A stretch of 64,000 bases of DNA, taken from assembly GCF_034676725.1 (NCBI RefSeq), contig NZ_JAUCBR010000004.1, positions 2,880,001-2,944,000 on the forward strand. The letters run 5' to 3'. The stretch is from Denitromonas sp. (GTDB taxonomy: Bacteria > Pseudomonadota > Gammaproteobacteria > Burkholderiales > Rhodocyclaceae). A model generated the notes under the pieces. That model saw nothing but the letters and a program-made list of their open reading frames with translations. It was not told the origin of the DNA and made no database searches. Both the position numbers and the translations under genes were made by a program. Below, in pieces: positions 9,307-17,373 of the stretch (position 1 is the stretch's first letter; each line of letters begins with the position of its first letter).

Positions 9307-9379
9307 GCCCCGGCGCAGACCGCGCCGGGGCTTCTTGCTGCACTTCAAAATCCGGGCGCGGCAGGTCTGCCGCGCCCGG
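9307..9379 (+). terminator. Two consecutive GC-rich hairpins after the parB remnant
   Basis: GCCCCGGCGC (9307-9316)/GCGCCGGGGC (9322-9331), followed by TTCTT; and CCGGGCGCGGCA (9352-9363)/TGCCGCGCCCGG (9368-9379), followed by TTT. Both have short T-runs, so they are plausible terminators for the former plus-strand operon. Confidence 0.6.
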
Positions 9380-9444
9380 TTTCAACGGCCAAAGCAGAAC
9401 GTGCCGTAGCTCGCGATCACGCGTCACCAGGAACCTGAATCCCG

Positions 9445-9885
9445 TTAGCTCATTGTTGAGGGTGCGCTAATTACGACACACCCATCAATTCCGTCGATCT
9501 TTAAGACACCCTCCTTGAATTTGGCATGTTCTTGGGTCGCGCGCGTGCGGTCCCACAGGAAGCTGACGATCCGCGCATCCTTGTATTTCGTGTCGGCGCG
9601 ATAGAGAGACGCATCTTCGGCGATCTCGCCAATGAGCGTCGGGAAGGACTTCTTCACGTCTTTCCGGTATTTGACCTCAATGATCGTATGCAGCGACGGT
9701 AGGTAAAGATCAATGCGCGGATTTTTCTGCCCGACGGGCTGAAGGTTCACTTCGTCCGCGATGTCGTTGAAGATCGGCGCGAGCAGGACATAGAGCAAGT
9801 TTTGGACATGGTATTCGTTTTCTACCTGCCATTTGACGGGTTCCGCGCCTCTTGTGCGCCCGGCGTCTTCCCATGTCCACCGCTT
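9445..9885 (-). pseudogene. 5'-truncated PD-(D/E)XK nuclease (REase-like) gene
   Basis: The readable homologous part is about 140 residues, from WTWEDAGRTRGAEPVKWQVE to the stop. It has the pattern of a C-terminal PD-(D/E)XK domain: NPRIDLYLP (Asp), then TIIEVKYRKD (E-x-K), DASLYR and a VSFLWDRTRATQEH strand block, as in DpnII/MboI-like REase domains. The frame stays open upstream to about 10059, but that part is antisense to a DUF736 fragment, so the genuine 5' end has been lost at about 9885. It lies downstream of, and on the same strand as, the Gabija-like pair, and may have been a third gene of that cargo. Confidence 0.65.
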
Positions 9886-9888
9886 TAG

Positions 9889-10016
9889 GCCGACGGGGAT
9901 ACCTGTCGGTGACGCTGGATGATCCGTCGTTCCCGGCGACCATCTACGCCCGCCTGATCGAAGAAGAGGACGGCTCGCACAACCTGATCTGGTCGCGCAG
10001 CAAGCCAGCGGCCTGA
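9889..10016 (+). pseudogene. DUF736 gene, C-terminal fragment
   Basis: RRGYLSVTLDDPSFPATIYA followed by RLIEEEDGSHNLIWSRSK and a stop is the C-terminal third of a DUF736 protein, a small backbone gene of ICEs and plasmids. Its start has been removed at the same point (about 9885) where the antisense nuclease fragment loses homology. This marks the edge of an insertion or deletion. Confidence 0.75.
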
Positions 10017-10027
10017 CGGCCACCACA

Positions 10028-10053
10028 GCGCCCCGCTCACCGTGGCGGGGCGC
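10028..10053 (+). terminator. Hairpin after the DUF736 fragment
   Basis: GCGCCCCGC (10028-10036) and GCGGGGCGC (10045-10053) form a perfect 9-bp stem with an 8-nt loop, 11 nt after the DUF736 stop. There is no T-tract (CCCCATC follows), so termination strength is doubtful. Confidence 0.4.
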
Positions 10054-10115
10054 CCCCATCTAAAGGCAACTGGCGACCCTAAGCGATCGCTCGGCAATCT
10101 CCGTATGTTGCGAGG

Positions 10116-11786
10116 CTACTGACTGGGGCTGAGAAAAGGCATGGCGTAGCCTAGAAATTCAGAGTGAGGCGTCCTGTTTTCCTTCCATCTGTAAGGGTTG
10201 GATGGTGGGGTGTCTCGGCGATCACTGACGGTCAACATCAACCGTTTCTTGGCCCGGGAAATGCCGACAAAAAAAGCACAACGCTCTGCATCTTCCTCTC
10301 CCCAAAAGGACTGATTTTCAACGCCGAGGACGACAACCGTATCGAATTCAAGCCCCTTGCTCTTGTGGATGGTCATAAGGCGCACAGCCTGATCGTCGGA
10401 AAAGCGCTCCAGTGCCTTGGGCAAATTGGGTTCCGATTTCAGCAGTTCATCTATGCGAGTCTTGGTGTCATTGACTATTTGTACGAGTCGCGCTTTTGAC
10501 TCGTAATCATGGGAAAGCGCAGACAGGGTCTCGATGCCTACTTTGTTCAGGAAGGCGCGGACAAAATCCCACCAGCCCATGGATGGTTCACCCAGTGATG
10601 CGACCTGTGCCGCACTTCTCCGCTGCTCGGCAATAAAGCGCTGGAAGTCCTGTCGGACGCTGGACTGCACATCGTCGTCAGCGAAAGGAATGAGCTGCGC
10701 CATCAGCCGAATCCAGGCTTTGGGTTCACGCTGCCCATAAAGACTAGACAGATAATCGACGATAAGCCTTGCCGCCGGTTCGACAGAGATGTCCTGAATC
10801 TGCTGCTCGTTGCGAAAGGGGATGCTCCGCCGTTCCAATGCCTGGATCAGGTGGTCGCCATAGAGGTCTGGTTGCCGGACGACCAGAACCGCAATTTCCG
10901 AGGGGGGAAGCTGCTCATGGTTAATCCACGTGTTGATTGAATCGGCTAGGTACTCGGCCTCTTCCTGACTGCTCGAAAATCGCCACGCGAAGATCTGGCC
11001 TTCCTCACCTGCGAGTTGTTCATCGGGCATGACGGAGGTGGGGTCCATCACTTTGATGATCTCGTTCTGTACACGCAGCAGGCGAGGCTTCGAGCGGAAG
11101 TTGCGATACATGTTGAGTGGTTCAGCAGCAAAGTCTGCTGCGAAGGTTTGAAAAATTCCGTCGAGGGCACCTGCCCATCCCATGATCTTTTGCTTGGTGT
11201 CGCCGACTGCCGTCAGGCGGATAGCCGTACCCTGGAACGCAAGCTTCACCAGCGCGTACTGACGGTCAGTGCAATCCTGGAATTCGTCCAGAAAGACATC
11301 GCTGTAGGTCTGACGGACGGCGTTGCGGGCTGCAACGGATGTATTGAGGATCTGGATGGCCAGAGGCACCAGGTCGCTGAACTCGATCTGCCGTCGTGTC
11401 ACTCTCCGATCGCCGATCTGGTAGTTGACGTCGAGGGCATCCTGTCCGGTTAGCACCGGACGGAAACGGTCGATGATCCGCTTGGCAAAAGCATGGAAGG
11501 TGTAGCTGTCGAAACGTGCTGCCAAGTCGGAACCACAACGGCGTTGTACGCGTTCCTTCAGGTTTTTGCTGGCATCAACCTTGAATGAGATAGCCAGTAT
11601 CCGTTTCGGGTAGCGACAGGTTCCTGTGCGCAGCAGGAAGTCGGCGCGCTGTGCAAGCATTTCCGTTTTTCCTGCACCCGGCCCGGCTGTCAGCGCAAGA
11701 CAGCGCTCTATCTCCCGTGCGGCACGTAAGGCATTGGGTTCAAGCGTCAGCCCGTCTGCCGGTTGCCAATCGCCTACGGCGATCAT
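10116..11786 (-). CDS. UvrD/Rep-like helicase of a Gabija-like system (GajB-like)
   Basis: A 556-aa superfamily-1A helicase. Walker A is AGPGAGKT (34-41), Walker B is DEFQD (167-171), motif III-like VGDTKQKIMGW follows, and motifs V-VI appear as MTIHKSKGLEFDTVVVLG and FVGISRAKKRLML near the C-terminus. It is shorter than chromosomal UvrD, as expected for GajB-type helicases. Its start overlaps the stop of the OLD-type gene by 4 nt (ATGA), so the two are translated as a pair. In Gabija systems the helicase partner supports the nuclease complex against phage DNA. The family resemblance is certain for the helicase fold; the Gabija label rests on the pairing. Confidence 0.87.
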   Translation of the reverse strand: MIAVGDWQPADGLTLEPNALRAAREIERCLALTAGPGAGKTEMLAQRADFLLRTGTCRYPKRILAISFKVDASKNLKERVQRRCGSDLAARFDSYTFHAFAKRIIDRFRPVLTGQDALDVNYQIGDRRVTRRQIEFSDLVPLAIQILNTSVAARNAVRQTYSDVFLDEFQDCTDRQYALVKLAFQGTAIRLTAVGDTKQKIMGWAGALDGIFQTFAADFAAEPLNMYRNFRSKPRLLRVQNEIIKVMDPTSVMPDEQLAGEEGQIFAWRFSSSQEEAEYLADSINTWINHEQLPPSEIAVLVVRQPDLYGDHLIQALERRSIPFRNEQQIQDISVEPAARLIVDYLSSLYGQREPKAWIRLMAQLIPFADDDVQSSVRQDFQRFIAEQRRSAAQVASLGEPSMGWWDFVRAFLNKVGIETLSALSHDYESKARLVQIVNDTKTRIDELLKSEPNLPKALERFSDDQAVRLMTIHKSKGLEFDTVVVLGVENQSFWGEEDAERCAFFVGISRAKKRLMLTVSDRRDTPPSNPYRWKENRTPHSEFLGYAMPFLSPSQ

Positions 11787-13687
11787 TCAGGCAATTCCTC
11801 CAGCTTGGCGATCACCGCGTCCGCCAGTCGCGCCAGTGATTCAGGCATGTCGTTGAGAAGTTCTTCCTCACTCAATTGGGCCAGAGCATTGATATGGGCC
11901 GCTGGCTTGCTGCCTAGCTTGAAACGCTTGTGATAGCTTTTGAAAAGCGCACGCTCATCGTCATCGTACTGTTCTACGTCGAAATGGCTGTCGCCGAGGA
12001 CAGCTTTGACCGTAGTCTCACTCGGCGGATTAGACTTGACACCATACTCATCGGGAAACGAGAGCAGCATCGCGAAGTCGAGGTCCAGCGGATAGGAGAA
12101 AAAAACGTCTCTATTCTCCAATTTTTCAAGGTAGTGGAGATAGTCACGAACCTTCTCTTTTGCATCGTTCCAGGCGGGGATTCCGTGGTCCGGCGGGAGC
12201 TTGTTGGCAGGAGCGTATTCGCCTAACTGATCGTTGACGTACTTGATCCGGCCCCAGCCTCCTTGATGCCGGGCGACATCCAAATCGAGCAAAGTGAGAT
12301 AGGGGATTTCGAGGGCCGAGAGCAGGCGCCAGAAGTGATTGACATGGCGACCGCCCAGGGGTGCGACGGTCACAGCAGACTCATCGACTGGAATACCTTT
12401 GGCCCGCAGGATACGGGGCAGAACGATTTCCTCGCTATCACCTTCTCCAAGGATGACCAACCGGGAGAAGTAGATTTCTGGATATGCCTGCACGGCTTCG
12501 CGGACAAACTTGTGGGCTTCATCAGACCTTTTTGGCAAGCGAATGCGCGTGGTCTTGGTGGTTCGCTCGCTGGTAAGCCGTAAGTAGCGAATGTGCCTAG
12601 GGTCTACTCGCCGCAGCATGGAAGGTGCATGGGTGGCGATCAGGGCTTGGGCATCCTCGTTACCCGCCATGGTGACCAGAGCATTCACGATTCGTCCCAG
12701 ATAGTGGGGCGAGAGGCTGTTCTCAGGCTCCTCAAGGGCGACGATCGTAAACACCGGGGGACGCAGCTTGTCTGGGTCGAAGGTATCGTCGTCGCCGGCA
12801 AGGACCGCGCGTCCAATCGACTGTGCCGAGAGCACCAGCGACAGATAGAGCATGGACTTCTGGCCATCACTTAACCTAGAGAAATCGACCAATTCCTCGT
12901 CATGCCCGGGAGAAAATGAGACGGACAGATGTCGCAATAAGGCTTCGATCTCGGATGCGACGAAGGTGATTTTGGGGTCGGCGAAGAAGCTGCCTTTGTG
13001 CAAGGTGCTCCAGGTTGTCTTAAGGCTTCCGCTCAGTGTCGCGATCGATGGATTGCCAGCGAGGCTTTCGCTGATTTTGTCCGTGAAGCCTTTGATTTCT
13101 TCTCGCTCGTCCTCCCAGTTCACAGCTCGCAGCATGCGTCCGAGCAGGGCATTGGCGCCGTAAGCGATGTGCTCGGCGGGGTCTCGCCGTGCGGGTAGGT
13201 AGTGGACTTGCACATGGTTACGCTCCGCTCGCGTAACCTGTGCCGTCGTGAGGGGAGAACCATCGGCATCGAGGTCCAGTACATGAACCAAGGTTTCCTC
13301 GATGTCGCCATTCACACCCATCGTGGCATCCAGGCGATACCGGACGCGAGGAGGGCCGTCAGCGGAGTCTAACCGCATGTGGCCGAAGTGGGGGGCTACC
13401 GTTGCGACATCATCGTCATCTTCAAGTTCGGGGAAGATAAAGTCGGCTTCGATCCAGAGCTGCCTTTCCTCGGGAACCTCCTCTTCGTCATAGGGAACGT
13501 GGAAGTCCGACCGCCGGATGCGCCGCAGCGAGGGATCGAAGGCAAACAAACGGCACAGCGCCTGAAGGGCTGCCGTCTTGCCTGAGCCGTTCGGGCCGAT
13601 CAGATAGGTGATGTCGTTGAGGGTCAGTTCGGTGGGCTCCGGCCCAAACGACTGAAAGCTGAACAGTCGGATACTCTGTAGTTTCAT
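11783..13687 (-). CDS. OLD-family ATPase/TOPRIM nuclease (GajA-like, class 2 OLD)
   Basis: A 634-aa protein with an N-terminal ABC-type ATPase and a C-terminal TOPRIM nuclease. Walker A is GPNGSGKT (31-38), the signature is LSDGQKS (272-278), and Walker B is FTIVALEEPENS (about 313-324), with ATHAP (351-355) as the switch His. TOPRIM acidic residues are in GEGDSE (414-419) and DLD (468-470). OLD proteins encoded next to a UvrD-like helicase form class 2, which includes GajA of Gabija. Expected activity is nucleotide-sensitive DNA nicking or cleavage during phage attack. The gene starts 109 nt after an XRE regulator gene on the same strand. Confidence 0.87.
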   Translation of the reverse strand: MKLQSIRLFSFQSFGPEPTELTLNDITYLIGPNGSGKTAALQALCRLFAFDPSLRRIRRSDFHVPYDEEEVPEERQLWIEADFIFPELEDDDDVATVAPHFGHMRLDSADGPPRVRYRLDATMGVNGDIEETLVHVLDLDADGSPLTTAQVTRAERNHVQVHYLPARRDPAEHIAYGANALLGRMLRAVNWEDEREEIKGFTDKISESLAGNPSIATLSGSLKTTWSTLHKGSFFADPKITFVASEIEALLRHLSVSFSPGHDEELVDFSRLSDGQKSMLYLSLVLSAQSIGRAVLAGDDDTFDPDKLRPPVFTIVALEEPENSLSPHYLGRIVNALVTMAGNEDAQALIATHAPSMLRRVDPRHIRYLRLTSERTTKTTRIRLPKRSDEAHKFVREAVQAYPEIYFSRLVILGEGDSEEIVLPRILRAKGIPVDESAVTVAPLGGRHVNHFWRLLSALEIPYLTLLDLDVARHQGGWGRIKYVNDQLGEYAPANKLPPDHGIPAWNDAKEKVRDYLHYLEKLENRDVFFSYPLDLDFAMLLSFPDEYGVKSNPPSETTVKAVLGDSHFDVEQYDDDERALFKSYHKRFKLGSKPAAHINALAQLSEEELLNDMPESLARLADAVIAKLEELPE

Positions 13688-13795
13688 GTGACGCGCTAGT
13701 TCCTCTGTTTTGACTCGGCGTTTTCGAATGCGCGCTCACTGAACTACACGCAACCAGCTACGGGTCATCGCTCCTTTGTGGCCGACGGTCGTTTC

Positions 13796-14086
13796 TCATA
13801 AACCATCGCCGGCAATCTCTTTCAGCTCCTGTCGTATTTGTGCTAGGAGCTGGTCAGCCTGCGTCTCGCTGTTGCCGGCATAGGCCAGCGTCAGCAGGGT
13901 GAGCGGATGCACCTCCATCACCTCGCACAGCTCAGCTAGTTTACTGAGGGTTGGGCTTTTCAGGTCGCGCTCCAAGGTGCTCAAGTAAGTGCGGCTCGAT
14001 ACATCCGAGAACGCTTCTTGGCTCAGACCACGGGCCTTCCTGATACGGCGTAGCGCGTCTGGCAAAGATGGCTTGACCGTTGTCAT
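13796..14086 (-). CDS. XRE-family regulator upstream of the Gabija-like pair
   Basis: A 96-aa protein, essentially one HTH domain (about 8-68: LRRIRKARGLSQEAFSDVSS, then LSTLERDLKSPTLSKLAELC) with a short helical tail. It is encoded just before and in the same direction as the OLD/UvrD genes, so it may control them. A 14-bp palindrome (AGCCCTATAGGGCT, 14125-14138) stands about 40 bp upstream and overlaps a divergent promoter; it is a candidate operator. Proteins of this kind repress defence operons in other systems; here that is inference. Confidence 0.82.
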   Translation of the reverse strand: MTTVKPSLPDALRRIRKARGLSQEAFSDVSSRTYLSTLERDLKSPTLSKLAELCEVMEVHPLTLLTLAYAGNSETQADQLLAQIRQELKEIAGDGL

Positions 14087-14121
14087 GCTGGACTACCCCT
14101 AAAATCCAGAATGACAACCGA

Positions 14122-14150
14122 TTGAGCCCTATAGGGCTACAATCTATAGT
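14122..14150 (+). promoter_or_regulatory. Divergent promoter with 14-bp palindromic operator
   Basis: On the plus strand, TTGAGC (14122-14127), 17 nt and TATAGT (14145-14150) form a good sigma70-like promoter. The perfect palindrome AGCCCTATAGGGCT (14125-14138) lies within it and upstream of the XRE gene. This is likely the site where that regulator controls its own operon, the plus-strand transcript toward DUF2958, or both. The interval 14151-14363 holds no other gene I can support. Confidence 0.5.
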
Positions 14151-14363
14151 GTTCATTTGGTGTTGCTCTGCGTATCCGTGCCTTTACGGAAATCCGTATC
14201 TGCGACTGGCATCAAATCCATGGAATCGCATCCGTGTCTTTGCTGGCTTCCGTCAATGCGCCTTCGTGCCTCTACGCGACTGCGGATGTGTTGGCTTGCG
14301 CTTTCGCGCTTGTACGTAGACGCGCAGACGCGATTCGGCGGTTCCGTGCATCGGAGATGAAGC

Positions 14364-14717
14364 GTGACCATGAACCCGCTTATCACTGACGGGCAACGCG
14401 CGCGGCTATTGGCAAACGGCGAGGCACGTGCAGCCGGCCACACCACCGATCTGCTGCCGGTAGTGCGTCTGTTCACCCCGGACGCACACGCGACCTGGCT
14501 GCTCGCCGCACTCGATCCCGAGGACAGCGACACGGCTTATGGGCTGTGCGACATTGGCATCGGCCTGCCCGTGCTGGGCACCGTGCGGCTGTCCGAGCTG
14601 GCGTCGATCGTTGGGCCGCTGAAGCTGCCCGTCGAACGCGATCTGTACTTCGTCGCCACGCGCACGCTGTCGGAGTACACGCGGCTGGCACAGCGCAACG
14701 GGTCGATCATCGACTGA
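14364..14717 (+). CDS. DUF2958 family protein
   Basis: A 117-aa conserved ICE/plasmid backbone protein of unknown function. The family pattern is readable: LITDGQRARLLANG near the start, PVVRLFTPDAHATWLL in the middle and LPVERDLYF toward the end. A GTG at 14364, seven bases after GGAG, is taken as the start; an ATG two codons later (14370) is the alternative. It is the first intact backbone gene after the Gabija-like cargo and precedes the replication module. Confidence 0.85.
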   Translation: MTMNPLITDGQRARLLANGEARAAGHTTDLLPVVRLFTPDAHATWLLAALDPEDSDTAYGLCDIGIGLPVLGTVRLSELASIVGPLKLPVERDLYFVATRTLSEYTRLAQRNGSIID

Positions 14718-14725
14718 CCGGCCCC

Positions 14726-14749
14726 GCTGGCCCGCGATCGCGGGCCAGC
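14726..14749 (+). terminator. 24-bp perfect palindrome after DUF2958
   Basis: GCTGGCCCGC/GCGGGCCAGC with central GATC, nine bases after the stop codon. It can form a strong hairpin but lacks a T-tract. Positions 14750-15073 hold no gene that I can support. Confidence 0.5.
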
Positions 14750-15073
14750 GCAGCACCGCCAAGCGCGGCGCACTGTGTCTATTTCGGTCTTAGTTCAGAC
14801 CGCCCGCGCATCAATCGGCACTCATGCACCGGCGAAGTGCGTGCATGACCAAAACAGTCCTGATTCCCGACGCGGCTTGCGGCACCGTGTCCATTGCTGC
14901 GCACCATCATCGTTCGCGCAGCCGTCGCATTCGGACGACCTGTGCAATGCCCTGGAGCCAATCGGTCTTGACACCGCCAGTTTAGCGAGTACCCGTGACG
15001 ATACGCCGATGAAGCCGTAGCTCCCCCTGACGCCCGTGGCGACGAGCCCTGCTGTCCGACAGGAGGCTGCGTC

Positions 15074-15856
15074 ATGGCAGAGTCCGATCACTGGCACCCC
15101 GGTGCCGCTTACCTTTACGTCCTGCACCTGGACGGCCCCGCGTTGGCGTGGGAATACCTGCGCCGCCACCCCGACTACCGGCGCGACTGGCTGCGCCGTC
15201 GCCGTCATCCCGGAGCGGCGCAGCACTGGGGGCTGCGCCTGCTGGAAGATCCGGCCCTGGATGCGCGCGACGCGCACCCGGCCTGGTTTCCCGATCACGA
15301 CAGCGTGGTGCTGCTCTATCCCGATGCGGACCCGCCGCCCGATGCCGAACGCTTTGCGTTCTGGCATCTGCCGGGCCGCAAGCAACTGATCCACGACGGG
15401 CGGCGGCTGGTGCTCGCCACCCGCTGGGCCGGCTGCTGTCTGCGCCTGGCTTTCGCGTCCGATCTGGCGGATGGCATGGCCTACGCCTATGCCATGCGTG
15501 CATCGCCTGATCCCTGTTCGCGTTGCCGCGCTCTGGTGGGCGAACTGGACAAACTGGTGGCGGTCGCGCCGACGGCACTGGCCGGGGCACGCCCTTCGAC
15601 GACCGCGCTGTTGGAGCTGCGTACCTTGCAGGCGCTCGACGGCACGCTGGCCGGTGCATCCTTGCGCGCCGTGGCTGATGTGCTGTTCGGCACTGCGGCT
15701 GTCACCAAAGACTGGCACGCCGACGGCGCGCTGCGTGCCCGCGTGCGCCGCCTGGTGCGGCGGGGCCAGACCTTGATGCGCGGCGGCTATCGCCGTCTCG
15801 CGCAGCTTCATCCGCACACGCAGGGACGTTTCGCATCCCTCGCAAAACGTCCCTGA
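15074..15856 (+). CDS. DUF2285 domain protein, putative regulator
   Basis: A 260-aa protein found upstream of repA in Tn4371-like ICEs. The N-terminal part carries the AAYLYVLHLDGPALAWEYLR block (about 10-30), typical of the small N-terminal domain (DUF6499-like). The C-terminal half (about 150-250) is the DUF2285 part, with LRTLQALDGTLAGASLRAVA and a basic tail. It is often annotated as a transcriptional regulator, without experimental proof that I know of. Confidence 0.82.
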   Translation: MAESDHWHPGAAYLYVLHLDGPALAWEYLRRHPDYRRDWLRRRRHPGAAQHWGLRLLEDPALDARDAHPAWFPDHDSVVLLYPDADPPPDAERFAFWHLPGRKQLIHDGRRLVLATRWAGCCLRLAFASDLADGMAYAYAMRASPDPCSRCRALVGELDKLVAVAPTALAGARPSTTALLELRTLQALDGTLAGASLRAVADVLFGTAAVTKDWHADGALRARVRRLVRRGQTLMRGGYRRLAQLHPHTQGRFASLAKRP

Positions 15857-15939
15857 GCACAGCGCCTTTCTTTTCTGAGACTGCCTCCATCCGGCCGCGC
15901 TGTCGCGGTCGGCGATTCAGACCGATGGAGGTTCACGCC

Positions 15940-16230
15940 ATGAGACCCGCACCGCTGCGGCCGCAAGCCGCTCCCGCTGTCACGCAGCAACCCGCCCAGC
16001 CTTCGCGCTACCTGACCAACGACGAAGCCGCCGACTACCTGCGCCTGTCGCCGCGCACGCTGGAGAAACAGCGCGTCATCGGCGGCGGCCCGCGTTTTCG
16101 CAAGTTCGGCCGCCGCGTCATGTACGCGGTGGCCGACCTCGACGCCTGGGCCGACGCACGCAGCTTCGAGGCCACGTCCGACCCCGAGTACGCCGAGCGC
16201 CACGCCGGCGACTACCGCGATGGCCGCTGA
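15940..16230 (+). CDS. AlpA/excisionase-like helix-turn-helix protein
   Basis: A 96-aa protein with a winged-HTH of the MerR/excisionase type (HTH_17) at about 28-76: LTNDEAADYLRLSPRTLEKQ, then FRKFGRRVMYAVADLDAW. The start at 15940 has GGAGG eight bases upstream. It lies immediately before repA, and could be a repressor of the replication genes or an excision factor. Confidence 0.87.
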   Translation: MRPAPLRPQAAPAVTQQPAQPSRYLTNDEAADYLRLSPRTLEKQRVIGGGPRFRKFGRRVMYAVADLDAWADARSFEATSDPEYAERHAGDYRDGR

Positions 16231-16244
16231 CAGCCGGCGCGCGG

Positions 16245-17084
16245 GTGGCCCTCGTCGTGTCCAGCCTGGAGAAGGAGCGCGAACAGCTCGACCTGTTCCG
16301 CGCGCTGCCGGGCGACATGGTGCCGCGCGACGCACAAGACCTGATGGCCTATCCGTTCTTCTCGCTGGCGAAATCGCGGCGCACGGCGCCGATCGACTTC
16401 CGCTCTGGTGGCATCACCGTGCGCGTGGAAGGCACGCAGGAGCACGGCATCGCCACCATCTGGGATGCCGACATCCTCATCTGGGCCGCCAGCCAAATCG
16501 TCGAAGCGCGCGACTCAGGTCTGCGCCCGTCGCGCAGGATGCAGGCCACGCCTTACGAGATCCTGCGCTTCATCGGGCGCGGCACGTCGCTGCGCGACTA
16601 CCAGCGCCTCAAGGCTGCGCTGGATCGCCTGCAATCGACCACCATTGCCACCTCCATCCGCGAGACCACGGGGCGGCGTCTGCATCGCTTCTCGTGGATC
16701 AACGAATGGAAAGAACGCGCGGACGCCAGGGGCGCGCCGCTCGGCCTCGAACTCATCCTGCCGGACTGGTTCTTTGCCGGCGTGCTGGACGAAGCCCTGG
16801 TGCTCACCATCGATCCGGCGTACTTCAAGCTCACCGGCGGCATCGAGCGCTGGCTGTACCGCCTGGTGCGCAAGCACGGCGGCAAGCAGCGCGACGGCTG
16901 GCAGTTCGACTTCCCCTACCTGTATCGCAAGTCGGGCAGCCTGGCGCAGCCCCGCGACTTCGCCCGCGACCTGCGCACGTTGGCTGCTCGGCAATCGCTG
17001 CCCGGCTATGTGCTGTCCGTCGAGCGCTGGCCCGGCACGCCGGAAATCCTCGCCTTTCGCCCCGTGCCGTCCACGGCACGTTGA
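16245..17084 (+). CDS. repA: Replication initiator protein RepA-like
   Basis: A 279-aa plasmid-type replication initiator. Recognisable blocks are EQLDLFRALPGDMVPRDAQD, then PFFSLAKSRRTAPIDFR (about 18-50), the winged-helix part PYEILRFIGRG...RDYQRLKAALDRLQ (about 100-130) and a C-terminal IERWLYRLVRKHGGKQ block. The GTG at 16245 is the earliest in-frame start after the previous gene; GTGs a few codons on are possible. Three 17-bp iterons and an AT-rich stretch follow directly, so it probably acts there to allow autonomous replication of the excised circle. Confidence 0.87.
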   Translation: MALVVSSLEKEREQLDLFRALPGDMVPRDAQDLMAYPFFSLAKSRRTAPIDFRSGGITVRVEGTQEHGIATIWDADILIWAASQIVEARDSGLRPSRRMQATPYEILRFIGRGTSLRDYQRLKAALDRLQSTTIATSIRETTGRRLHRFSWINEWKERADARGAPLGLELILPDWFFAGVLDEALVLTIDPAYFKLTGGIERWLYRLVRKHGGKQRDGWQFDFPYLYRKSGSLAQPRDFARDLRTLAARQSLPGYVLSVERWPGTPEILAFRPVPSTAR

Positions 17085-17123
17085 TAACCGCGGGGATGAA
17101 AACGGGACAAGCTGTGAATGGGC

Positions 17124-17300
17124 TCGTGCTATCGGGCGCGCCGGGACTCGTGCTATCAGGCGCACCCGTATCGTGCTATCAGGCGCGCGAATCGCGCCTA
17201 ACTTCAGCGGCCACAAGGATTTTTCCGGCCTTTAACTTTATATCTAACTTCAAAAGCTATCTAACGAATAACAAGACCTTGTTGTTGGGCCGGTGGATAA
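17124..17300 (+). other. Putative replication origin (oriV) with iterons
   Basis: Three direct repeats of TCGTGCTATCRGGCGCR start at 17124, 17148 and 17171, i.e. spaced 24 and 23 bp or about two helical turns. An AT-rich stretch follows (about 17228-17278) with two copies of TATCTAAC, then a DnaA-box-like sequence on the minus strand (TTATCCACC, 17292-17300, one mismatch to the consensus). The position between repA and parA fits an origin. The role is inferred from the pattern. Confidence 0.7.
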
Positions 17301-17373
17301 CCGCCGAAGGTCAACAGCAAAGGCGTTTTTCAGGCCGTTCATCGAGCTGCTTTCCATCAGGGAGGGCTGCGCC

